Shown: positions 20,801-29,532, counted from the first letter of the stretch. The stretch: DNA of 64,000 bases from Streptantibioticus parmotrematis (GCF_019890615.1 NZ_JAINVZ010000024.1:1-64000), one strand, 5' to 3'. Translations and numbers: made by a program. Notes: generated from the sequence alone by a model not told the origin.

Positions 20801-20925
20801 CCGCGTGGCGGAGGCGTCGGTTCCTGCGTACCGGTGTTGGTGTCCATAGGCCGTACATCGCCCGTCATCCCCCTCGTGCCCTGGGCCGGACCGGCCGTCC
20901 CGCCCGGACTCTCCAGACTCTTCAT
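17833..20925 (-). CDS. cdgC: Membrane PAS-GGDEF-EAL protein, probable diguanylate cyclase (CdgC-like)
   Basis: The protein has up to 1030 residues: a Pro/Gly-rich N-terminus, about nine membrane helices (residues ~70-370), a PAS domain (~405-515), a GGDEF domain (~525-700) and an EAL domain (~730-980). The cyclase half looks active: RLGGDEF is intact and an RAGD inhibitory site lies five residues upstream. The EAL half looks inactive: the EAL motif reads VQAQARW and the DDFGTGYS motif reads GGLGTGYAG, so metal-binding acids are missing. It probably makes c-di-GMP, which controls development in Streptomyces. The place next to ilvB matches cdgC of other species, from memory. The start is uncertain; an ATG at 20868 is an alternative. 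Confidence 0.85.
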   Translation of the reverse strand: MKSLESPGGTAGPAQGTRGMTGDVRPMDTNTGTQEPTPPPRGARRPPGARAGYGVSASGALLPGPAGGDRAGLLPQLLVAMVCGGYAAGAALDWGTPPLAAFMGDFGLAAAGLAACLSCLWYARTVPGPNRPAWVLFAVSSAMLAAGNGTWGWYEVVLGVKSMPHVSPADFCFLLFAPPAIVGLLVLAKRPVTRAGWVCLTLDAWLIAGSLLTLTWSLALAHDAGLDGRGKAHVALALAYPVFDILLVSLVLALHFRRSAADRPAVNAAITSLALTVLCDAVYTSPLPRRDYHSGQILDAGWFAASMLMAYAPWVGHRGAPPPPPRRVRPERKAAGSLGALTPYLAAAVCTLGMLYNVLGGHKIDRVVLITGCTVALVLVVRQGIMLLDNIALTQELAQKENHFRSLVQGSSDVIMIAAPSGVLRYVSPAAKGVLGRDPDSMVGTELASHIHPEDLGRMLHEVRRFLAAQPSAEPATRIECRVRSGDGGWLNVESTVNRYQGGLIFNSRDVTERVRLQAQLQHNASHDPLTDLPNRALFTERVGHALGGRRADDGEAAVLYIDLDGFKAVNDTVGHQAGDELLIQAARRLQDSVRAGDTAARLGGDEFAALICGGKGDPQVRERQIVEIAERLRLTLSEPYVVSVGGRKPGGDAPMEHGAPEGRREGRTQVRVAASIGVAFATPGITSAELMRNADLAMYRAKSAGKNRVELYAPQMHSEVAHRAELAARLRSALRDGEFTLLHQPVVDLDSGDVDTVQAQARWRSAQGILFTPAEFLRFVDAGSADGAERAEVGRWLLEEAVEQAATRHRLGHRVPVCVPVPAGKLLSRELPVKRLEALLERHELPPDALILEVSGHDPRVPLDELERRLGALRRLGVRIALGGLGTGYAGMVALRRLPVDVLKLDRAFTEGLVESARLHKITSGLLRIARDLGLRSVAEGVDRPDQAVALREMGCTHGQGMAFAGPLDSPRLHGCLLRGVFPVPGGPERDVVTAGAGALPVRRGGAAGPDPLASPPLRSHNETSVPPT

Positions 20926-21091
20926 CCGGTGGTCGACGGCCGTTAGCGGTCCGGTCGACGCACCCCCGCTCGGGACGATACACCAGAGCGGTCACACAGG
21001 GACATAGCAGTTGTACTGAGCGTAACCGGGCGGATGATGGCGGTTGCGGAGCGCGTTCGTTCGGCGCCTGTGGGTGAGTTCGAGGCGGCGC

Positions 21092-22048
21092 TCACCCGGT
21101 CGCGACGACGTTCTCCAGCGGCTCCCCGGTGGTGAATCGCCGCAGCTGGGCGCGGATGAGGCGCTCGGCGCGCGGCTGGAACGCGGAGGTGCTGCCGCCG
21201 ACGTGCGGGCTGATCAGCACGCCCGGCGCGTGCCAGAGCGGGTGGCCGGGCGGCAGCGGTTCGGGGTCCGTGACGTCCAGCGCGGCGCGCAGCCGGCCCG
21301 ACTCCAGCTCCGCCAGCAGGGACTTGGTCTCCACCACCGGTCCGCGGGCCACGTTGACCAGCAGGGCGCCGTCCTTCATCCGGGCGAGGAAGTCGGCGTC
21401 CACCAGATGGCGGGTGGCGTCGGTGAGCGGGGTCGTGAGGATCACCACATCGGCGCGCGGGAGCAGTTGGGGTAGCTCACTGATGGCGTGCACCACTCCC
21501 CCGGGCGTCTCGCGCGCCGTGCGCGCCACCCGTACGACGGCGCACTCGAACGGCGTGAGCCGGGCCTCGACCGCCGCGCCGATCGAGCCGTACCCGACGA
21601 TCAGCACCGTGCGGTCGGCGAGCGCGGGGTAGACGCCCGCGTACCAGCGCTCCGCGTCCTGGCCGCGCACGAAGCGCGGGATGGCGCGCAGCGAGGCCAG
21701 GGTGAGAGTGAGGGCGAGTTCCGCGGTGCTCGCCTCGTGCACGCCGCGGGCGTTGCACAGCACCGTGCCGGGCGGGATCGCGTCGAGGACGTTGTCCACG
21801 CCCGCGGTGAGCGTCTGGACCACGCGCGGGCGTGCGCCGTGGCGCAGCGGGCGCGTGACGACCTGCGGGGGCTTCATGTACGGCGGCACGTAGAAGTCGA
21901 CGCCGACGGGGTCGCTGGGGAAGTCCCCCTCGCCGTCCCAGTGGAGGTACTCGGGCCCTTCGGGCAGTCCCGGCAGGCGGTCGGGCGGGATGGGCAGCCA
22001 GACCGTCGGGTGCCGGTCGGGCGCGGTGTCAGCGGTGGAGTCGGCCAT
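21092..22048 (-). CDS. D-2-hydroxyacid dehydrogenase family protein
   Basis: The 318-residue NAD(P)-dependent enzyme has the Rossmann signature TVLIVGYGSIGAAVEARL and the family catalytic residues: Arg in VNVARGPVVETKSL, Glu in ALDVTDPEPLPPGHPLW and His in LISPHVGGSTSAFQPRAE. Such proteins reduce 2-keto acids to D-hydroxy acids; the exact substrate is not predictable. The ATG at 22048 (MADSTADTAP) is preferred because the longer frame adds low-complexity sequence. It is divergent from an aldo/keto reductase gene. Confidence 0.85.
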   Translation of the reverse strand: MADSTADTAPDRHPTVWLPIPPDRLPGLPEGPEYLHWDGEGDFPSDPVGVDFYVPPYMKPPQVVTRPLRHGARPRVVQTLTAGVDNVLDAIPPGTVLCNARGVHEASTAELALTLTLASLRAIPRFVRGQDAERWYAGVYPALADRTVLIVGYGSIGAAVEARLTPFECAVVRVARTARETPGGVVHAISELPQLLPRADVVILTTPLTDATRHLVDADFLARMKDGALLVNVARGPVVETKSLLAELESGRLRAALDVTDPEPLPPGHPLWHAPGVLISPHVGGSTSAFQPRAERLIRAQLRRFTTGEPLENVVATG

Positions 22049-22157
22049 GCGGTCGAGGCTAAGCCAGGGGTGGGGGTCGGCGCCGGGGACGGGGGTGTCG
22101 TGGCGGGGCGTTACCGTGGTCCGGCGGGTGCGGGGGGATGCGAGGAGGCAGGACCAG

Positions 22158-23159
22158 GTGGAGCGCAGGACGATCGGTGCGTCTGCCCTCGAAGTGGGCG
22201 CGGTGGGACTGGGCTGCATGCCGATGAGCTGGGCCTACACCACCTCGCAGCGGGACGGCGAGCGGTCGCTGCGCGCGGTGCACGCGGCGCTGGACGCGGG
22301 CGTGACGCTGCTGGACACCGCCGACATGTACGGGCCGTTCACGAACGAGCTGTTGCTCGGACGGGTGTTGAAGGAGCGGCGCGAGGAGGCGTTCGTCGCC
22401 ACCAAGTGCGGGCTGCTCGTCGGCGAGCAGCACCTCGTGGCCAATGGGCGTCCCGGCTACGTCAGGAGGGCGTGCGACGCGTCGCTGCGGCGGTTGCAGA
22501 CCGACGTGATCGACCTGTACCAGCTGCACCGCGTCGACCCGGAGGTGCCGGTCGAGGAGACGTGGGGCGCGATGGCCGAACTGGTCGCCGCGGGCAAGGT
22601 GCGGGCGCTCGGGCTGTGCGCCCTGGAGCCGGGCGGCACGGGACGGGGCCGCAGGACGGAGTCCGCTCCGTACGCGCAGGCGCTGCGTCAACTGGAGCGC
22701 GCGCAGCAGGTGTTCCCGGTCTCGTGCGTGCAGGCGGAGCTGTCGGTGTGGGCGCCCGGGGCCGCGGCGGCCCTGCTGCCGTGGTGCGCGGCGCGGGGCG
22801 TCGGCTTCCTGGCGGCGATGCCTCTGGGGAACGGTTTCCTCACCGGGACGTTGACGCCCGGGCAGGGCTTCGAGCCGGACGACGTACGGGCACGGCACCC
22901 ACGCTTCACGGCCGAGATGATGGCCGCGAACCAGTCGATCGTGGTCGGTCTGCGCCGCGTGGCGGAACGGCACGGGGTGACGCCGGCCCAGATCGCGCTG
23001 GCGTGGGTCCTCGCGCGGGGCCCCCACGTGATTCCCGTGCCGGGCGCGAAGCGGGAGCGGTGGGCGGTGGAGAACGCGGGGGCCGCGGGGGTGCGGTTGA
23101 CGGAGGGGGACGTGAGGGAGCTGGCGGGGTTGCCTTCGGCGCGGGGGTCGTGGGACTGA
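22158..23159 (+). CDS. Aldo/keto reductase
   Basis: The 333-residue NADPH-dependent TIM barrel has the family tetrad: Asp and Tyr in LLDTADMYGPFTNELLLGRVL, Lys in FVATKCG, and His in VIDLYQLHRVD. The cofactor-binding end appears in VIPVPGAKRERWAVENAGA. The GTG start at 22158 is preceded by AGGAGG. Its substrate is unknown; the MPMSW...DMYG pattern places it in the large group of bacterial oxidoreductases related to AKR13/pyridoxal reductases. It is followed by the large palindrome at 23186-23517. Confidence 0.87.
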   Translation: MERRTIGASALEVGAVGLGCMPMSWAYTTSQRDGERSLRAVHAALDAGVTLLDTADMYGPFTNELLLGRVLKERREEAFVATKCGLLVGEQHLVANGRPGYVRRACDASLRRLQTDVIDLYQLHRVDPEVPVEETWGAMAELVAAGKVRALGLCALEPGGTGRGRRTESAPYAQALRQLERAQQVFPVSCVQAELSVWAPGAAAALLPWCAARGVGFLAAMPLGNGFLTGTLTPGQGFEPDDVRARHPRFTAEMMAANQSIVVGLRRVAERHGVTPAQIALAWVLARGPHVIPVPGAKRERWAVENAGAAGVRLTEGDVRELAGLPSARGSWD

Positions 23160-23185
23160 GCTGTCGTTTGTGGCCGGCCTCGTGT

Positions 23186-23517
23186 GCGGAGTGTTACGTC
23201 TGCGCCGCTGCGCGGCTTGAGGGGGGCGGAGGCGGGGAGCCATGGTGCTGCGCACCAGCTTGGAGTCCGGCCGCTGCGCGCCCGGCAGGGCAGGCATGGT
23301 TCGCGAATCGCTTGCTTCGCCGTTGTCACCGACAAGCTTTTCGGGGCGCCAATTCCTTGCCGGTGACAACGAGGTGACAAGCGATCGGCGAAGGGTGCGA
23401 CCGCCCCAGCCCGGCACCCTCTGGCCGCGCAGCGGCCAGGTGTCGGCAGGTGCGCAGCACATAGCCTCCCGCCTCCGCCCCCTCAAGCCGCGCAGCGGCG
23501 CAGACGTAGCACTCCGC
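23186..23517. repeat. 332-bp imperfect palindrome, MITE-like or structural repeat
   Basis: The outer arms 23186-23255 and 23450-23517 are inverted copies of about 70 bp with only a few differences; both carry the GCGCCGCTGCGCGGCTTGAG core. Inside lie more inverted segments: GGCCGCTGCGCG-type blocks, and TTGTCACCG (23323-23331) against CGGTGACAA (23361-23369). Almost the whole gene-free stretch 23160-23529 is thus self-complementary. There is no ORF of real coding character and no obvious target duplication. It may be a non-autonomous mobile element or a very large termination/processing structure for the two convergent flanking genes. Confidence 0.7.
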
Positions 23518-23529
23518 GGAATCCCCCGA

Positions 23530-26500
23530 TCACCCAGCCGCCGCTCGTTCCTGGTCCGGGAAGAGGGACAACCGGTGCGCCAGTGCCGCTGCCTCGCCCC
23601 GGCCTGAAACGCCCAGCTTCGCGAGGATGTTGGAGACGTGGACACTCGCCGTCTTCGGGGAGATGAACAACTCCTCCGCTATCCGCCGGTTGCTGTGGCC
23701 CGCCGCGACCAGGCGCAGGACGTCGCGTTCGCGCGGGGTGAGGCCCAGATCCTGCGCCGGGGTCTGCGGGACCTCGCCCAGCGGCAGGCGGGCGCGCCGG
23801 GCGAGGAGTTCGACCGCCTCGCGCAACGGGCGGGCGCCCAGCCGTTCCGCGCTCTCGTGCGCCTGGGCCAGCAGCCGCCCGGCGAGGTCACGGGCCGTGC
23901 TGTCGTCGGCGAGCAGCGTCCGCGCCCAGTGGTGGCGGGCGGTCGCCAGCAGGTGGGGGCGCTCCAGCGGTTCGAACGCGGTGGCCGCCGCGGCCCAGTC
24001 CTCCACCCGGTCGCGGCCGTCGGCCCGGCGCAGTTCGGCCTCGACCAGCGTTCCGTACGCCCGCCACAGCGCGACCGGCTGCGGCAGCGCCCGCGCCGCC
24101 TCGGCGATCCGCCGCAGCACGGCGTCCCGCCCCTCCTCGGCCCCCGGCAGTCCGCGCGCGTCCGCCTCGGCGGTGGCGGCGGCCAGCAGCAGCGGCCAGG
24201 CATAGCGGTGCGCCCCGGGCGGGAAGCCCCGGTCCACCGCCCGGCTCAGCATCTCGCGCGCTTCCGCGATCCTGCCACGGGTGCCGGCGAGCGCGATGGC
24301 CAGGCGGAAGCACCACACGGCGTGCTCCGGCCGTGTCTCGTTCTTCTCCTCGTCCTCGCGCAGCGCCGCCAACGCGCTTTCCGCGCGGTCGAGTTCGCCG
24401 CGGCCGAGGGCGATGTCGGCGAGCAGGAAGTGGACGCTCGCCCGGGGCATCACGTTGGTGGCCAGGCGCATGGCCTTGGCGGCGAGCTCCTCCGCCTCGT
24501 CCCAGCGTCCCAGCGCGAACAGCGAATCGGCCTTGTTCGAGTAGGCCCACGCGAGGGACTCGACCAGCCCGAACCTCCGGTGCGCGGCGATGCCCTCGGT
24601 GGCCACCTCCACGGCCTGCGCCGATCTGCCCACCGACTCCAGCGCGGAGGCGTAGTTGACGTGGCAGCGGCCCAGCACGCTCACGTTGCCGAGTGCGACG
24701 ACCCGGGCGCACACGGCCGCCATCTCGGCGAGGCCGCCCTCGACGTCCCCGGAGTCGACCTTGAGCGTGCCGAGGGTGAGCCGGGCGTGCAGCTCGATGC
24801 CTTCGGCGCCGACGAGGCGGGCGAGTTCCACGGCGCGTTCGGCGGTCGCGTAGGCCTCGGGGCCCGGCTGGTGGATCATGCCCCAGCCGGCGACCAGCGC
24901 GAGCACCTCCGCGTGCACGGCGGACGGCGGCAGCCCGCGGACCAGTTCCTGCGCGCGGCTCAGCTCCGCCCAGCCGTCACCGCGGCCGAGCCCTTCCATC
25001 ACCCGGGACCGCTGCGTCCAGAACCACGCCGCCCGCAGCGGGTCGCGGCCGTCGTCCAGCAGGCGCAGGGCGCGCTTGCTGATGGCCAGGGAGCGTTCGC
25101 GGCGGCCGGACAGGTACGCGGCGACGACCGTCTCGGCGAGCAGGTCGGTGAAGCTGGGGCCCTCGTCGTCCCCGCCGCACGCGGGGTAGACGTCCACGCC
25201 GTAGTCGAACGGGTCCTGGGACTCGCGCAGTTCCCGCGGGGCGTCCTCCCACAGTTCCAACGCGCGTTCCAGCAGGCGCAGTTGCTCGGCGTACGCGTAC
25301 CGCCGCCGGGCCTCGACGGCGGCGGCGAGCACCGCGGGCAGCGCCTTGGCCGGGTCGTGGGCGTGGTACCAGTAGCTGGCCAGCCGGGCCGCGCGCTCGG
25401 CGGAGCGCACCAGCGTGGGGTCGGCCTCCAGGGCTTGCGCGTAGCGGCGGTTGAGGCGGGAGCGTTCGCCGAGGAGCAGGTCGTCGACGACCGCCTCGCG
25501 CACCAGCGCGTGCCGGAAGCGGTAGCCGTCGCCGTCCGCGGTGGGCAGCAGGATGTTGGCACCGACCGCGCCGCGCAGCGCCTCGATCAGGTCGTCCTCG
25601 CCGAGCCCGGTGACCTCGGCGAGCAGCGCGTACTCCACCTCGGAGCCGCCCTCGGCCAGGATGCGGGCGACGCGCTGGGCGTCGGACGGCAGCGCCTCCA
25701 CGCGTACCAGCAGCAGGTCGCGCAGCGATTCGCTCAGTCCGGTGCGGCAGCCCTGGGCGATGCTGCACGCGAGTTCCTCGACGAAGAACGCGTTGCCCTC
25801 GGAGCGGGCGAAGACCCGGTCGACCAGGGCGCTGTCCGGCGGCGCGCCCTGGATGCCGGCTATCTGCGCGTGCACCTCGTCGCGGTTGAAGCGGGCGAGT
25901 TCGACGCGCGGCACGGTGCGCATCCGGTCGAGTTCGGCGAGGAAGGGGCGCAGCGGGTGGCGGCGGTGGATGTCGTCGGAGCGGTAGGTGGCGACGATGA
26001 CCAGGCGGGCGGCGCCCAGTGAACGGAAGAGGTAGGCGAGCAGTTCGCGGGTGGAGCTGTCGGCCCAGTGCAGGTCCTCGATGGCGAGGATCAGGGTGCG
26101 CTCGGCGGCCAGCCGCTCCAGCAGGCGCGCGGTCAGCTCGAACAGCCGGGCCCTGCCCTCCTGGTCGTGCGCCTCGCGGGTGGTCTCCCCCAACTCCGGC
26201 AGCAGGCGGGCGAGTTCGCCCTCCTGACCGGCGGCGGCGCGGGCCAGCTCGTCGCCGAGCCTGCGGTGCAGGGCGCGCAGCGCGGTGGCGACGGGCGCGA
26301 ACGGCAGTCCGTCCGCGCCGACTTCGACGCAGCCGCCGACCGCGACGACCGCCCCGGACCGGCAGGCGCCGGACAGGAACTCCTCGACGAGCCGGGTCTT
26401 GCCGACCCCGGCCTCGCCGCCGACGAGCACGGCTTGCGGCTCGCCGGCGGCGGCACGGGTGAGCGCTGTCTGCAGCGCGGTCAGTTCGGCCGCGCGACCG

Positions 26501-26610
26501 ACGAACACCGGGGATACGGACTGGGTCTGCACGGGTCCGAGCATCCCACAGGGGTCGGACAACAGGGCAGGTCCAGGCGCGTCCGCAGCGATCACCGTCA
26601 CAGCGCTCAC
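23530..26610 (-). CDS. LuxR-family ATPase transcriptional regulator (LAL type)
   Basis: The 1026-residue regulator has an N-terminal AAA ATPase domain with Walker A GGEAGVGKTRL (about residue 65) and Walker B-like LILAIEDLHWAD. A long middle part of helical repeats (TPR-like, Ala/Leu/Arg-rich) follows. The C-terminal LuxR helix-turn-helix spans about LTPRERDVLRLVAAGHSNRRIAEELFISPKTASVHVSNILAKL. Such proteins act as ATP-dependent activators, often of secondary metabolism or sugar use, but no target cluster is evident here. The GTG start lies five bases after a small ORF, with GAGGCGG as ribosome site inside it, so the two are coupled. Confidence 0.9.
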   Translation of the reverse strand: MSAVTVIAADAPGPALLSDPCGMLGPVQTQSVSPVFVGRAAELTALQTALTRAAAGEPQAVLVGGEAGVGKTRLVEEFLSGACRSGAVVAVGGCVEVGADGLPFAPVATALRALHRRLGDELARAAAGQEGELARLLPELGETTREAHDQEGRARLFELTARLLERLAAERTLILAIEDLHWADSSTRELLAYLFRSLGAARLVIVATYRSDDIHRRHPLRPFLAELDRMRTVPRVELARFNRDEVHAQIAGIQGAPPDSALVDRVFARSEGNAFFVEELACSIAQGCRTGLSESLRDLLLVRVEALPSDAQRVARILAEGGSEVEYALLAEVTGLGEDDLIEALRGAVGANILLPTADGDGYRFRHALVREAVVDDLLLGERSRLNRRYAQALEADPTLVRSAERAARLASYWYHAHDPAKALPAVLAAAVEARRRYAYAEQLRLLERALELWEDAPRELRESQDPFDYGVDVYPACGGDDEGPSFTDLLAETVVAAYLSGRRERSLAISKRALRLLDDGRDPLRAAWFWTQRSRVMEGLGRGDGWAELSRAQELVRGLPPSAVHAEVLALVAGWGMIHQPGPEAYATAERAVELARLVGAEGIELHARLTLGTLKVDSGDVEGGLAEMAAVCARVVALGNVSVLGRCHVNYASALESVGRSAQAVEVATEGIAAHRRFGLVESLAWAYSNKADSLFALGRWDEAEELAAKAMRLATNVMPRASVHFLLADIALGRGELDRAESALAALREDEEKNETRPEHAVWCFRLAIALAGTRGRIAEAREMLSRAVDRGFPPGAHRYAWPLLLAAATAEADARGLPGAEEGRDAVLRRIAEAARALPQPVALWRAYGTLVEAELRRADGRDRVEDWAAAATAFEPLERPHLLATARHHWARTLLADDSTARDLAGRLLAQAHESAERLGARPLREAVELLARRARLPLGEVPQTPAQDLGLTPRERDVLRLVAAGHSNRRIAEELFISPKTASVHVSNILAKLGVSGRGEAAALAHRLSLFPDQERAAAG

Positions 26611-26615
26611 CCGCC

Positions 26616-26852
26616 TCAGGCGGCGGTCCGCAGTCGGGACCGCAACCGGGCCACGGCCGAGTCCCCCGACGCCCGGCCGTGGCGCTGTGAGCCGCCGCCT
26701 CGGCGGCGGGATCGGGCGGCTTGCACGCCTTGGGCGGAGTCGGCCTCCACCTCGTAGTCGGCGTTCACGGCCTCGTCCAGCATCCGGGCCCGTTCTGCGG
26801 CGGCGCGCAGCTCGGACTCGCGGTAGCGCAGCTGGGCCTCGTGGTAGTACAT
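26616..26852 (-). CDS. Small hydrophilic protein coupled to the LAL regulator
   Basis: The 78-residue protein begins MYYHEAQLRYRESELRAAAERARMLDEA, a strongly charged stretch likely to form one long helix, and ends in a basic Arg/Ser/Gly-rich tail. An AGGGGGA ribosome site supports the ATG at 26852. Its stop is five bases before the GTG of the LAL regulator. No domain is recognised. Its position suggests co-production with the regulator. Confidence 0.65.
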   Translation of the reverse strand: MYYHEAQLRYRESELRAAAERARMLDEAVNADYEVEADSAQGVQAARSRRRGGGSQRHGRASGDSAVARLRSRLRTAA

Positions 26853-26941
26853 GGTTCCCCCTGGCAAGAAGGTGCCTCGCGGCGGCCGGGGACCGGTGTC
26901 CCCGACTGCCTCAAGACTCGTCTCCCAGGGGGGTGCGCCGC

Positions 26942-26959
26942 ATCGGGCGACTGCCCGAT
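26942..26959. other. Inverted repeat between MMPL exporter and small ORF
   Basis: ATCGGGC-GACT-GCCCGAT is a perfect 7-bp inverted repeat in the 139-bp gap after the MMPL stop on the minus strand and before the small ORF. It could be a weak terminator or an operator for the small ORF-LAL unit. Confidence 0.35.
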
Positions 26960-26991
26960 CTCCGTTCGGTCGCCCGCCTTAGGCGGGGTGC

Positions 26992-29247
26992 CTATCGCGG
27001 GTCGGGGGCCTTAGGCAGTTCGCCGATCCGGGGTGCGGGCACCTCAGGCAGCGCCGGTACCGCCTCAGTTCTGGGCTCAGTACCGGGCTCAGTTCCGGGC
27101 GGTTCGATGCTCAGGCGCGGCAGTCTGCGCTCCAGCCAGCCCGGCAGCCACCAGTTGGCGCCGCCGAGCAGGTGCATCAGCGCCGGCACCAGCAGCGTGC
27201 GCAGTACGAACGCGTCCAGGGCGACGGCCGTGGCCAGCCCGATGCCGAACATCGCGATCACCCGGTCGCCGCTGAGCACGAAGGCGAGGAAGACGGAGAT
27301 CATGATGACGGCCGCCGAGTTGATGACCCGGCTGGTCTCCGCGAGGCCGACGCGTACCGCACGCCGGTTGTCGCGGGTCTCCAGCCACTCCTCGTACATC
27401 CGGGAGACCAGGAAGACCTGGTAGTCCATGGAGAGTCCGAAGAGCACCGAGACCATGATGACCGGCAGGAACGGCTCGATCGGCCCGGCGCGGCCCAGGC
27501 CCATCAGTTCGCTGCCCCAGCCCCACTGGAAGATCGCGACGACCACGCCGAACGAGGACGCCACGGCGGCGACGTTCATCACGGCGGCCTTCAGCGGGAT
27601 GCCGAGGCTGCGGAACGCGAGCAGCAGCAGGGTGCCGCCCAGGGCGATGACCACGCCGATGAACAGCGGCAGTTTGCCGAGGATGACGCCTGCGAAGTCG
27701 TCGTAGGCCGCGGTGACGCCGCCGACGTGGACGCGCAGCGAGGTGCCGTGCTCGGCGAGCGGGATGACGTCGCCGCGCAGGTGCGTGATGAGGCGGCTGG
27801 TGGCCTGCGACTGCGGTGAGGTGGTCGGCACGACGGTGAGCGACTCGATGCCGCCCGCGCCGGGGGTGGGCGTCGTGACGTCGGCGACGCCGGGGGTGTG
27901 GCGCAGGGTGTCGGTGAGGTGGGCGAGGGCCACCTTGCCCGCGGCGTCGTGGGTCTCGGCGACGACCTGGAGCGGCCCGTTGACGCCGGGGCCGAAGCCC
28001 TTGGCGACCAGGTCGTAGGCGGTGCGGGTGGTCGAGCCCGCCGGGTCGTTGCCCTGGTCGGAGGTGCCCAGGTGCAACGAGAGCGTGGGCAGCGCCAGCA
28101 CCAGCATCACGGCCGCCGCGACGCCCGCCAGCAGCTTGGGGTGGCGTTCGACGAACGCCGACCAGCGGGCGGCGAGGCCGGTCGGCACGTCGGGGGCCGG
28201 GCCGTGCTCGGCGAGCCGGGCGCGTTCGCGGCGGCTGAGCGCCCGCATCCCGATCACCCCGAGCAGCGCGGGCAGCAGCGTCACCGAGGCGGCGACGGTG
28301 AGCAGGACGGTGAGCGAGGAGGCGACGGCGACGCCGTTGAGGAAGCTCAGGCGCAGGATGAACATGCCCAGCACGGCGACGCAGACGGTGCCGCCCGCGA
28401 AGCACACCGCGCGCCCTGAGGTGGCGACGGCGTTCTCGGCGGCCTGCTGGACGCTCAGTCCTCGCCGCAGGCCGCGCCGGTGTCTGGTGACGATGAACAG
28501 CGCGTAGTCGATGCCGACGCCGAGGCCGATGAGGGTGCCGAGCATGGGGGCGAAGTCGGCGACCGTCATGACGTGGCTGAGCAGTTCGATGCCCATGACG
28601 GCGGTGCCGACGGCCATCACCGCGGAGGCGATCGGCAGGAACATCGCGGCGAGCGAGCCGAAGGCCAGGAAGAGCACGACGGCGGCGACCGCGACGCCGA
28701 CGATCTCGGACAGCTGCCCGCCGGTCTTCTGGGTCAGGCCGATGGCGTCGCCGCCCAGTTCGACCTGGAGGTCGTGGGTGCCGGCCGCCTTGGCGGTGTC
28801 GACCACGCGCTGGACCTGGGCGGCGCTGAGGTGTTCGGCGTCCGCGTCGAAGGTGATGGTCGCGTAGGCGGTGTGGCCGTCGCGGCTGATCTGGCCCGCG
28901 GCCGGGTCGGGGGTGGCGGCGTGGCCGTAGGGGCCGGTGACCTCGGTGACGCCCGGCAGGTGGGAGACCTGGTCGAGGGCTTCGGTCATGCGCTGCTCGA
29001 CGGCGGCGGCCCGCACGGTTTCGTGGCCGGTGTGCCAGACGATGGTGTCACTCGACCCGGCGCGGCCGGGGAACGCCTTGGCCATCAAGGTGGCGGCGGT
29101 GCCGGACTCGGTGCCGGGCACGTCGTAGGTGTCGGAGTACGCGGAGCCGGTGGCGACGGCCGCCGCGGTGAGGCCGCAGAACGTGGCGACCCACAGCGCG
29201 ATGACGACGAGACGGCGGCGCACACACCACCGAGCAAGTAGGGCCAT
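26992..29247 (-). CDS. MMPL-family RND transporter
   Basis: The 751-residue membrane protein has the MMPL layout: one N-terminal helix (VVIALWVATFCGLTAAAVATG), a large extracellular loop, helices 2-6, a central cytosolic loop, a second external loop and helices 8-12. The proton-relay type motif GIDYALFIVTRHR is in the first half and GLSMDYQVFLVSRMYEEW in the second. Actinomycete MMPL proteins export lipids or antibiotics by proton motive force. The C-terminal ~40 residues are Pro/Glu/Thr-rich. It lies upstream of the small ORF and LAL regulator on the same strand, so regulation by that pair is possible. The substrate is unknown. Confidence 0.9.
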   Translation of the reverse strand: MALLARWCVRRRLVVIALWVATFCGLTAAAVATGSAYSDTYDVPGTESGTAATLMAKAFPGRAGSSDTIVWHTGHETVRAAAVEQRMTEALDQVSHLPGVTEVTGPYGHAATPDPAAGQISRDGHTAYATITFDADAEHLSAAQVQRVVDTAKAAGTHDLQVELGGDAIGLTQKTGGQLSEIVGVAVAAVVLFLAFGSLAAMFLPIASAVMAVGTAVMGIELLSHVMTVADFAPMLGTLIGLGVGIDYALFIVTRHRRGLRRGLSVQQAAENAVATSGRAVCFAGGTVCVAVLGMFILRLSFLNGVAVASSLTVLLTVAASVTLLPALLGVIGMRALSRRERARLAEHGPAPDVPTGLAARWSAFVERHPKLLAGVAAAVMLVLALPTLSLHLGTSDQGNDPAGSTTRTAYDLVAKGFGPGVNGPLQVVAETHDAAGKVALAHLTDTLRHTPGVADVTTPTPGAGGIESLTVVPTTSPQSQATSRLITHLRGDVIPLAEHGTSLRVHVGGVTAAYDDFAGVILGKLPLFIGVVIALGGTLLLLAFRSLGIPLKAAVMNVAAVASSFGVVVAIFQWGWGSELMGLGRAGPIEPFLPVIMVSVLFGLSMDYQVFLVSRMYEEWLETRDNRRAVRVGLAETSRVINSAAVIMISVFLAFVLSGDRVIAMFGIGLATAVALDAFVLRTLLVPALMHLLGGANWWLPGWLERRLPRLSIEPPGTEPGTEPRTEAVPALPEVPAPRIGELPKAPDPR

Positions 29248-29433
29248 ACCCTGCTTTCCAGTCTTGAGCGGAGCTTTCGCCGGTGCGTCGGGGAGGTGAA
29301 CTCCGCGCGGCCTTCGGCGGGAAAGGCCCTCAAAGAACTTCGCGTACAGCGGACCACTCTGACAGGGCGGGGAGATCCTTTGCGCCTTTCGTGGGGTTCA
29401 TCACAGATCCGCAACGGTTCGTCATGAACACGA

Positions 29434-29468
29434 AAAAGCGGCCCTCTCGCACGGAGAGGACCGCTTTT
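29434..29468 (-). terminator. Terminator after gatB
   Basis: AAAAGCGG pairs with CCGCTTTT and CCTCTC with GAGAGG across one mismatch, with a 5-nt loop. The T-rich outer arm gives a U-tract-like end. It lies 65 bp past the gatB stop, within an otherwise empty 285-bp gap (29248-29532). Confidence 0.75.
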
Positions 29469-29532
29469 CGATCATTGTCGTGCTTATGGCGTTTTTACCC
29501 GCGCAGGTGACGGCGTGGGCAAGGCTGCGGCG

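Noticed and set aside
23160-23529. Possible small genes in the palindrome region (for example 23184-23366 and 23242-23607)
   Set aside because: They arise from the inverted repeat, with no codon bias or recognisable protein content.
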